This document shows positions 1 to 4,658 of a stretch of DNA of 5,262 bases, one piece after another. Position 1 is the stretch's first letter, and each line of letters begins with the position of its first letter. The notes beneath the pieces were generated by a model. The model worked only from the letters and a program-made list of their open reading frames with translations, did no database searches and had not been told where the DNA came from. The stretch is from Cellvibrionales bacterium (GTDB lineage: Bacteria > Pseudomonadota > Gammaproteobacteria > Pseudomonadales > JAHEGP01): NCBI GenBank assembly GCA_024645065.1, contig JAHEGP010000218.1, positions 1 through 5,262 of the forward strand, read 5' to 3'. The translations under genes were made by a program, and so were the position numbers.

Positions 1-757
1 TGACAGGGTGCTAACAGTAGGTGGAGCGCAGGCAATAGCGGCACTGGCTTACGGTACCCAGAGCATACCCCGGGTCGACAAAATCGTGGGTCCGGGGAAT
101 ATCTTTGTGGCAACCGCCAAGCAGATGGTTTTTGGCCAGGTCGGACTGGATATGATTGCGGGTCCTTCCGAAATACTCATTGTCTGTGACGGCGCTACAG
201 ATCCGGACTGGATCGCTATGGACCTGTTTTCCCAGGCGGAGCATGACGAAAACGCCCAGGCGATATTGATCAGCCCGGATAGCAATTTCCTGGACCGGGT
301 CAACCAAAGTATCGCGCAGTTATTGCCTGCCATGGAGCGGGCCGACATTATCAAGCACTCGCTGTCGGCCCGGGGCCTGTTTATCGTAGTTCCGGATTTG
401 GCGGCGGCGGTTGACATCGTGAATACCATCGCGCCTGAACATCTCGAGCTGTCGGTGGAGGATCCCGAGGCTATGTTGCCGGGAATCCGTCACGCCGGCG
501 CTATTTTCATGGGCCGTTTTACCGCGGAGGCGATTGGCGACTATTGTGCCGGGCCCAACCATGTGCTTCCGACTTCGGGCACCGCACGCTTTTCCTCGCC
601 GCTGGGAGTATACGATTTCCAGAAGCGCAGTTCAGTGATTAACTGCTCTGCGGCCGGTGCCCGGAGCCTGGGCGCGGTGGCGTCAACCCTCGCCAGGGGT
701 GAATCACTGACGGCCCATGCTCGCTCGGCGGAATATCGTCTGCGGGACAAGGGCTAG
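1..757 (+). CDS. hisD: Histidinol dehydrogenase, C-terminal part (5' end outside window)
   Basis: This enzyme performs the last two steps of histidine synthesis in the cytoplasm, the NAD-dependent four-electron oxidation of L-histidinol to L-histidine. The frame is open from base 2 and ends in TAG at 755-757, so 251 residues are visible of a family length near 430. Seen near the start are the family motifs VGGAQAIAALAYGT and VDKIVGPGN. Numbering the visible fragment from base 2, the zinc ligands are Q78 and H81 (in SQAEHD), D180 (in GDYCAGPNHVLPT) and H239 (in LTAHARSAE). The catalytic pair is E146-H147 (in IAPEHLE), and H187 is the substrate-binding histidine. Their spacing matches E. coli HisD Q259, H262, E326, H327, D360, H367 and H419, with one residue of net shift. 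The GTG at base 8 is an internal valine and not a start. hisC follows after one base, so the two genes are surely cotranscribed; in relatives hisG lies just upstream. The protein looks intact and functional. Confidence 0.97.
   Translation, partial: DRVLTVGGAQAIAALAYGTQSIPRVDKIVGPGNIFVATAKQMVFGQVGLDMIAGPSEILIVCDGATDPDWIAMDLFSQAEHDENAQAILISPDSNFLDRVNQSIAQLLPAMERADIIKHSLSARGLFIVVPDLAAAVDIVNTIAPEHLELSVEDPEAMLPGIRHAGAIFMGRFTAEAIGDYCAGPNHVLPTSGTARFSSPLGVYDFQKRSSVINCSAAGARSLGAVASTLARGESLTAHARSAEYRLRDKG
749..753 (+). promoter_or_regulatory. Ribosome binding site of hisC
   Basis: AAGGG lies five bases before the ATG at 759, inside the last codons of hisD. It fixes the hisC start at 759 and not at the in-frame upstream ATG at 717, which would put 14 non-family residues in front of the protein. 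The arrangement suggests translational coupling of hisC to hisD. Confidence 0.7.
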
Positions 758-758
758 C

Positions 759-1829
759 ATGAGTCGCTACTGGAGTGATTTTGTCAACCGCTTAAAGCCC
801 TATGTGCCGGGAGAGCAGCCGGTGGCCGGGCAAAAGCTGGTCAAGCTCAATACCAATGAAAACCCCTTTGGCCCATCACCCCGGGTATTGGCTGCGCTCA
901 AGGCGCAGCTGGATGACAGCCTGCGTCTTTATCCTGATCCGGAGTCGCGGCAACTGCGCGGAGCAATTGCTGCGCTGTATGAGGTGGAAGCGAACCAGGT
1001 ATTCGTGGGTAACGGTTCTGATGAAGTGCTGGCCCATATTTTCAATGGTCTGTTAAGGCATGCCGAGCCTGTTTTGTTGCCCGAAGTGAGCTACAGCTTT
1101 TATCCGGTGTACTGCCAGTTATTCGGAATTGAGCGGGTCGACATACCTTTGGACGCGGACTTCAAGGTAGCGGTTGGTGCGTTTCGCCAGCCCAACGGCG
1201 GGATCGTCGTTGCCAACCCCAACGCGCCAACCGGAGTGTGCCTGGGCCTCGCCGAGGTAGAGCAACTGCTGCGCCAGAATGTCGACAGCGTGGTTGTTAT
1301 CGACGAGGCCTATATCGACTTTGGTGGTGAGTCTGCAATAGCGCTCGTGAACCGTTACCCAAATTTGTTGGTGGTGCAAACCCTGTCCAAGTCTCGCTCC
1401 CTGGCAGGGCTGCGGGTTGGCTTCGCGGTGGGGCAGCGAGATTTGATCGATGCGCTGGAGCGGGTAAAAAACAGTTTTAACTCGTACCCACTCGATAGGC
1501 TGGCTCAAACTGCCGCCCAGGCGGCGATAGAAGATCGCGAGTGGTTCCAGCAGTGCCGCAGTCGGGTGATCGCCAATCGTGAAGCGTTGACGCTCGGCCT
1601 GGCGCAGCTTGGTTTCGAAGTATTGCCCTCAGCCGCCAACTTCGTGTTTGCTCGTCATCCCGAGCACGATGCGGCCGTCCTGTTAGCTGCCCTGCGCGAG
1701 CAGGGTGTGATCGTGCGGCACTTTCGTCGTCCCTCTTCGATTGCACAATTCCTGCGCATATCGGTGGGGACTGAAAGCCAGCAGGGGGCGCTATTTAGGG
1801 TGCTGGAAAATCTCATCCCGGGGCATTGA
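759..1829 (+). CDS. hisC: Histidinol-phosphate aminotransferase
   Basis: This PLP-dependent fold-type I aminotransferase makes L-histidinol phosphate from imidazole-acetol phosphate, with glutamate as amino donor, in the cytoplasmic histidine pathway. It has 356 residues, normal for the family. Motifs seen are KLNTNENPFGPSP (29-41), the cofactor-phosphate loop FVGNGSDEV (82-90), NPNAPTG (153-159) with N155, VVIDEAYIDFGG (179-190) with D182 and Y185, TLSKSRSLAGLRVG (208-221) with the Schiff-base lysine K211 and R219, and FLRISVGT (331-338) with the substrate-binding R333. By recall the sequence is very like Pseudomonas HisC1, including MSRYWSDFV at the N terminus and LDRLAQ after the NSFNSYP stretch. 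Many relatives carry more than one HisC paralogue; this one sits in the hisGDC cluster and is the likely biosynthetic enzyme. It starts one base after hisD. The stop is followed by only 41 bases before the end of the opposed protease gene. Confidence 0.97.
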   Translation: MSRYWSDFVNRLKPYVPGEQPVAGQKLVKLNTNENPFGPSPRVLAALKAQLDDSLRLYPDPESRQLRGAIAALYEVEANQVFVGNGSDEVLAHIFNGLLRHAEPVLLPEVSYSFYPVYCQLFGIERVDIPLDADFKVAVGAFRQPNGGIVVANPNAPTGVCLGLAEVEQLLRQNVDSVVVIDEAYIDFGGESAIALVNRYPNLLVVQTLSKSRSLAGLRVGFAVGQRDLIDALERVKNSFNSYPLDRLAQTAAQAAIEDREWFQQCRSRVIANREALTLGLAQLGFEVLPSAANFVFARHPEHDAAVLLAALREQGVIVRHFRRPSSIAQFLRISVGTESQQGALFRVLENLIPGH

Positions 1830-1870
1830 CCTGGGTGATAACTTGACAGAGCGTTGTTTCCGGGCGCTTA

Positions 1871-3007
1871 TCAGCGAGGCGAGGGTGTTGGGCGGGTGCC
1901 CACGGTGGCGTTGAAGGTCAGTTGCTTGCCATTGCGCAACACCGTGATGGCGGCAGTTTGTCCCGGCATCATTCTTGCGACCTGCAGTAAACCCTCCCTG
2001 CCCTCCATAATATCCGAGTCATCGATAGCGGTAATCACGTCCCCGACCCTCAGGCCGGCCTGATCCGCAGGACCTCCGGGGTGAGTTGCGGTGATGATAA
2101 TCCCTCGTCTCAGGGGCAGCGATAGCTGGACAATTGCCAGCGGCGTCAACTCGGCGACTTCCAGTCCCAGCCAGCCACGGATGACGCGGCCGTGATCGAT
2201 GATGCTGTTGAGCACTTCCCTGGCATTCTCTGCCGGGATTGCCAGGCCAATGCCTTGCGAGCCACCTGAGCGACTGAAGATAGCCGCATTGATGCCGACC
2301 AGCTCCCCCCGGGGATTGATCAGGGCGCCACCGGAATTGCCGGGGTTGATGTCTGCGTCGGTCTGCAAATAGTTTTCATAGGTATTCAGGTTGAGTCCGT
2401 AGCGCCCGGTGGCACTGATGATGCCCTGGGTGACTGTTTGGCCAAAGCCAAAAGGATTGCCAATCGCGAGAACAATATCGCCGACGCGGATGTCGGCCGA
2501 GCGGCCAAATGTTATGGCTTCAATATCCTCGAGCTCAATTTTGAGTACCGCCAGGTCCGTGTCGGGGTCGGTTCCAATAACCCTCGCGAGGCTTTCGCGG
2601 CGATCGTAAAGAGATACCAGAATCTGGTCAGCACCGGCGATCACATGATTATTGGTGAGGATATAACCGCGACTATCGACGATAACTCCGCTGCCCAGGC
2701 TTTGCTGCAGGCGCTCTTGTCGCGGGTTATTGCCCTGGTCCAGAAAGTGGCGTAGCAATGGATCATTGAATAGCGGGTGTATCTCGCGCTGCACCACAGT
2801 ACTGGTATAGATGTTCACCACCGCGGGTGTGGCGCGTTGCACTGCCTCTGCATAGGATGTTGGAGAGCTTCCGGCCAGTGACGAGATTGCGGTGGTTTGC
2901 TGCTTCAAGCCGAACTGCGAGGGGAAGAGTAGCAGAATAACGATGGCCAGCAGGATCCCTGTGAGCACTGGCCAGAACAGGTTGCGCCGTGTGAGTTTGC
3001 CTGACAT
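1871..3007 (-). CDS. degS: Membrane-anchored periplasmic serine protease of the DegS/AlgW type
   Basis: Family members sense misfolded outer-membrane proteins in the periplasm through their PDZ domain and make the first cut in the RseA/MucA-type anti-sigma factor, releasing the envelope-stress sigma factor. The chosen start gives 378 residues: basic N terminus (K4, R7, R8), one membrane anchor (about 11-29, FWPVLTGILL...), a trypsin-like domain (about 50-265) and one PDZ domain (about 280-372, beginning RGWLGLEV). The triad is H121 (TNNHVIAGAD), D151 (DPDTDLAVLKIE) and S225 (NPGNSGGA). R202 (SATGR) matches DegS R178, needed for allosteric activation. P222 stands where E. coli DegS has a histidine, and the stretch at 77-103 (HPLFNDPLLRHF onward) is an AlgW-like LA loop, so algW is an equally good name. 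A single PDZ and an anchor exclude DegP/DegQ. ATG at 3007 was preferred to in-frame 3025 and 3154: it puts a short basic tail before the anchor and has a weak GGTAA eight bases upstream. Confidence 0.94.
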   Translation of the reverse strand: MSGKLTRRNLFWPVLTGILLAIVILLLFPSQFGLKQQTTAISSLAGSSPTSYAEAVQRATPAVVNIYTSTVVQREIHPLFNDPLLRHFLDQGNNPRQERLQQSLGSGVIVDSRGYILTNNHVIAGADQILVSLYDRRESLARVIGTDPDTDLAVLKIELEDIEAITFGRSADIRVGDIVLAIGNPFGFGQTVTQGIISATGRYGLNLNTYENYLQTDADINPGNSGGALINPRGELVGINAAIFSRSGGSQGIGLAIPAENAREVLNSIIDHGRVIRGWLGLEVAELTPLAIVQLSLPLRRGIIITATHPGGPADQAGLRVGDVITAIDDSDIMEGREGLLQVARMMPGQTAAITVLRNGKQLTFNATVGTRPTPSPR

Positions 3008-3034
3008 GAATAGCGTTACCGTCATCAAAGTGCG

Positions 3035-3040
3035 TATTAT
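3035..3040 (+). promoter_or_regulatory. Candidate -10 box for the NIF3-family gene
   Basis: TATTAT matches the -10 consensus at five of six positions. The hexamer 17 bases upstream (AGCGTT) is a poor -35. If used, RNA would start near 3047 and the hairpin at 3053-3074 would be the first structure in the leader. The box overlaps the minus-strand -10 candidate almost completely, so at most one polymerase could use the site at a time. Confidence 0.3.
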
Positions 3041-3044
3041 TTCA
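3036..3044 (-). promoter_or_regulatory. Candidate extended -10 promoter for the protease gene
   Basis: Read on the minus strand, TGA-AATAAT combines a TG extension with a -10-like box that matches TATAAT at five of six positions. No good -35 box is seen 16-18 bases upstream; that region lies in the inverted repeat at 3053-3069. Transcription would begin near 3029, leaving a leader of about 22 bases before the ATG at 3007. This agrees with that start over the one at 3025. Motif reading only. Confidence 0.35.
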
Positions 3045-3052
3045 CAACAAAC

Positions 3053-3074
3053 AGTCAGCGGTGCTGACTTTTTT
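3053..3074 (+). terminator. Terminator-like hairpin with T6 in the leader of the NIF3-family gene
   Basis: AGTCAGC (3053-3059), loop GGT (3060-3062) and GCTGACT (3063-3069) form a perfect 7-bp stem, followed by a six-T run at 3069-3074 whose first T is also the last stem base. This is the classic shape of an intrinsic terminator read on the plus strand. It ends only 15 bases before the ATG at 3090, and the GGAG of the ribosome binding site starts at 3079. It could be a leader attenuator, a stop for antisense RNA arriving from hisC across the protease gene, or an operator dyad between the divergent genes. On the minus strand the same stem is followed by the T-rich but broken TGTTTGTTGT. Confidence 0.55.
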
Positions 3075-3078
3075 GACT

Positions 3079-3082
3079 GGAG
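3079..3082 (+). promoter_or_regulatory. Ribosome binding site of the NIF3-family gene
   Basis: GGAG lies seven bases before the ATG at 3090, within TGGAGA. It settles the start at 3090. In-frame codons further upstream, back to 2892, run through the protease gene and encode nothing family-like. Confidence 0.75.
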
Positions 3083-3089
3083 ACCAATC

Positions 3090-3848
3090 ATGGCCGTAGA
3101 ACTGTTTGAGCTGGTGGCAAACCTCGATGCGATATTGCAGCCTGCGAGGTTCAAGGATTATTCTCCCAATGGCCTGCAGGTGGAGGGGAGGGCGCGGGTC
3201 GCCAGGCTCGTCACCGGTGTGACGGCCTGTCAAGCGCTGCTGGAGGCTGCCATTGCCGAGCGGGCAGATGCTGTACTGGTGCACCATGGTTACTTCTGGC
3301 GGGGCGAGAACCCCTGCCTCACCGGCATCAAGCGGCGGCGCATCGCTCTTCTGCTCGAACACGATATTAGCCTGTTGGCCTATCATCTGCCGTTGGACGA
3401 GCATCCTTCCCTGGGTAATAACGCGCAACTGGCGCAGCAGTTGGGTATTCCCGTAGTCAGTCAGCGGTACGAGGGCGATGGCAGTTGTCCGGTGATGGAG
3501 GGCCAGCTGCCGACAGCGGTTGCTGGTCACGCGTTTGCAGCGCACCTCGCCCGGGTGCTGGGTCGAAAGCCAATGCACATCGCTGCAGAGCGTGAAATAA
3601 GGCGGTTGGCGTGGTGCACGGGTGGTGGCCAGGGTTTTATCGAGCACGCCATCGAGCTCGGTGTGGACGCTTATATCAGTGGCGAGGTATCAGAACAAAC
3701 CGTCCACATTGCCAGGGAGAACGCTATCCACTTTTTTGCCGCCGGGCATCACGCGACTGAGCGCTACGGCGTCCAGGCGCTCGGCGAGCACCTGGCGAAA
3801 ATCCTGCCTCTTGAACATCGATTTCTCGATATCGAAAACCCGGCTTGA
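3090..3848 (+). CDS. ybgI: NIF3/YbgI family dinuclear metal-centre protein
   Basis: The product has 252 residues, close to E. coli YbgI (247). Family members form toroidal hexamers with a two-metal site on each subunit; the reaction is still not firmly known, though hydrolase-type activity and links to GTP cyclohydrolase type 1-like annotation have been proposed. Seen are DYSPNGLQVEG (23-33), VLVHHGYFWRGENP (63-76) with metal ligands H65 and H66, LLAYHLPLDEHPSLGNN (95-111) with D103, WCTGGGQGFIEHA (175-187), AYISGEVSEQTVHIARE (194-210), and AGHHATERYG (218-227) with H220 and E224. These correspond to YbgI H63, H64, D101, H215 and E219, so the metal site is complete. There is no inserted domain of the kind found in longer Gram-positive homologues. 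No signal or membrane segment is seen, so it should be cytoplasmic. It is transcribed away from the protease gene and faces zapG at its 3' end; function cannot be drawn from the neighbours. The family call is firm, the role is not. Confidence 0.95.
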   Translation: MAVELFELVANLDAILQPARFKDYSPNGLQVEGRARVARLVTGVTACQALLEAAIAERADAVLVHHGYFWRGENPCLTGIKRRRIALLLEHDISLLAYHLPLDEHPSLGNNAQLAQQLGIPVVSQRYEGDGSCPVMEGQLPTAVAGHAFAAHLARVLGRKPMHIAAEREIRRLAWCTGGGQGFIEHAIELGVDAYISGEVSEQTVHIARENAIHFFAAGHHATERYGVQALGEHLAKILPLEHRFLDIENPA

Positions 3849-3861
3849 TGTTCCAGCCCCG

Positions 3862-3884
3862 GGGCGCGTTGGCCACCAGCGCCC
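3862..3884 (+). terminator. GC-rich hairpin downstream of the NIF3-family gene, possible terminator
   Basis: GGGCGC (3862-3867) pairs with GCGCCC (3879-3884), and inside it TGG (3870-3872) can pair with CCA (3876-3878) across a two-base bulge. It begins 14 bases after the ybgI stop. A TTTT follows only at 3893-3896, after the short palindrome GTGATCAC, so it is not a canonical terminator. Placement suits a weak or Rho-assisted 3' end between two convergent genes. No better candidate was seen in the 124-base gap at 3849-3972. Confidence 0.35.
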
Positions 3885-3972
3885 GTGATCACTTTTGGTT
3901 CGACCGTGTCAAGCGCGCCTGAGTTTCGCGAGGTGGCTGTTCTGACATGGTGCGTCGTTGATCAGCGCTGCA

Positions 3973-4497
3973 CTAGCCGGTCTTTTCGGCCTGCCTGAGG
4001 CCCGCTTTTGCTGAGTAAAACTGCTGCAGCGGGTCTTGCGGCGACTTTATGGCTTGCTCCGTGTCCAGGCCAAAGCTTTCATCGAGCATGCCTTTCTCGC
4101 CGGGTGACTGCTTGGGTGCGTAGTCCAGTGGTGGTAGAACCTTGCCTTTGCCGGGCAACTCCGAAATGGCTTCGATTTGTTCCCTGCTGGGAATGGTCTT
4201 CATGAGTGGAGCGGCGCCGCGTGTGGTCAGCAGGGTCGCGGCTCCCTCGGCAAGGTGATTGTGCACATTCCGGTAACTATCGGTTAAATCCTCCACCAGC
4301 TTTGCGGTTTTGACATAGTGTTCCGAGACTTCCTGTTGATAGCTCTTCAGGCTGGCATTGGCGACCTGTAGCTGCTTTTCGAGCTCCTGGCGCTTGCGGT
4401 TGTCGGGGGTAAACATTTTGGTAACGAACACCCCAATGCCGGTGCCCACCAGCAAAGCGGCTATTGCCACGACAATCAGCTCGGGTAAGTTGTACAC
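3973..4497 (-). CDS. zapG: YhcB/ZapG family (DUF1043) membrane-anchored coiled-coil protein
   Basis: Family members are inner-membrane proteins that contact division and envelope-synthesis proteins; E. coli yhcB mutants have shape and division defects. The product has 174 residues: a membrane segment at about 6-27 (LIVVAIAALLVGTGIGVFVT), a charged heptad-like coiled coil at about 33-75 (RKRQELEKQLQ onward), then the conserved block with SEHYVKTAKLVEDLTDSYRN (58-77) and VHNHLAEGAATLL (78-90). The tail from about 95 is proline- and charge-rich and probably disordered. E. coli YhcB has 132 residues, so the tail is about 40 residues longer. The start is GTG at 4495-4497, supported by AAGGAG seven bases upstream and by the membrane segment beginning at once. 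The gene lies back to back with zapE, another division-linked gene, across 161 bases, and converges with the NIF3-family gene. The family is recognised from the anchor plus the HYVKTAKLVEDLTDSYRNVHNHL signature. Confidence 0.92.
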   Translation of the reverse strand: MYNLPELIVVAIAALLVGTGIGVFVTKMFTPDNRKRQELEKQLQVANASLKSYQQEVSEHYVKTAKLVEDLTDSYRNVHNHLAEGAATLLTTRGAAPLMKTIPSREQIEAISELPGKGKVLPPLDYAPKQSPGEKGMLDESFGLDTEQAIKSPQDPLQQFYSAKAGLRQAEKTG

Positions 4498-4504
4498 GCT
4501 GAGG

Positions 4505-4510
4505 CTCCTT
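4505..4510 (-). promoter_or_regulatory. Strong Shine-Dalgarno deciding the GTG start of zapG
   Basis: On the minus strand AAGGAG stands seven bases before GTG at 4497, an ideal distance. No ATG competes at the N terminus: the first in-frame ATG is at residue 28, after the membrane segment. Confidence 0.85.
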
Positions 4511-4534
4511 CAAGCTTTGGTTTGCGGGATTGCA

Positions 4535-4543
4535 ATTAAAGCA
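4535..4543 (-). promoter_or_regulatory. Candidate extended -10 promoter for zapG
   Basis: Minus-strand TGC-TTTAAT is an extended -10 with five of six consensus positions in the hexamer. The -35 region (TTCTGC at 17 bases) is poor, as is usual for extended -10 promoters. RNA would start near 4528 and give a leader of about 30 bases that holds the AAGGAG. An alternative further upstream is TTGGCA (4575-4580) with 17 bases to TGC-TATCCC (4552-4560). Motif reading only. Confidence 0.4.
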
Positions 4544-4573
4544 CGGATATCGGGATAGCAGAAGCCACCGCAA

Positions 4574-4602
4574 TTGCCAAAAATTGACCAGGTGGTTAAA
4601 GT
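4574..4602 (+). promoter_or_regulatory. Candidate sigma-70 promoter for zapE
   Basis: TTGCCA (4574-4579, five of six to the -35 consensus) is followed after exactly 17 bases by TAAAGT (4597-4602, four of six to the -10). RNA would start near 4609, about 50 bases before the ATG. The -35 overlaps the TTGGCA proposed on the other strand for zapG, so the two divergent units may compete. A TTGACC at 4584 was considered, but no -10 follows at a proper distance. Confidence 0.35.
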
Positions 4603-4658
4603 GGCCGCCTCGCGGTTTCAACGCATAAAAGTGGGAATCACAGGGTGACACAAGGGGT

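Noticed and set aside
717..758. Upstream ATG at 717 as hisC start
   Set aside because: It would add 14 residues encoded within hisD and not seen in HisC proteins; ATG at 759 has AAGGG at the right distance and the family N terminus.
1119..1508. 129-codon minus-strand open frame inside hisC
   Set aside because: It is antisense to conserved aminotransferase motifs and its composition (many H, Q, R) is typical of reverse-strand reading of a GC-rich gene.
2438..2755. 105-codon plus-strand open frame inside the protease gene
   Set aside because: It lies wholly antisense to the serine-protease domain with its catalytic motifs, shows no family resemblance and has no ribosome binding site; a shadow of GC-rich coding.
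3073..3102. TTGACT (3073-3078) with TAGAAC (3097-3102) as a promoter
   Set aside because: Transcription would begin inside ybgI, after its well-supported start, with no usable internal start codon close by.
3008..3154. Longer protease start at 3154 or 3025
   Set aside because: The 3154 start runs through the ybgI start and the hairpin and puts 49 non-family residues before the anchor; 3025 has no ribosome binding site.
3890..3912. GGTTCGACC at 3897-3905 looks like a tRNA T-loop
   Set aside because: The flanking bases do not pair as a T stem, the expected G53-C61 pair is absent, and no acceptor or anticodon arm is found upstream.
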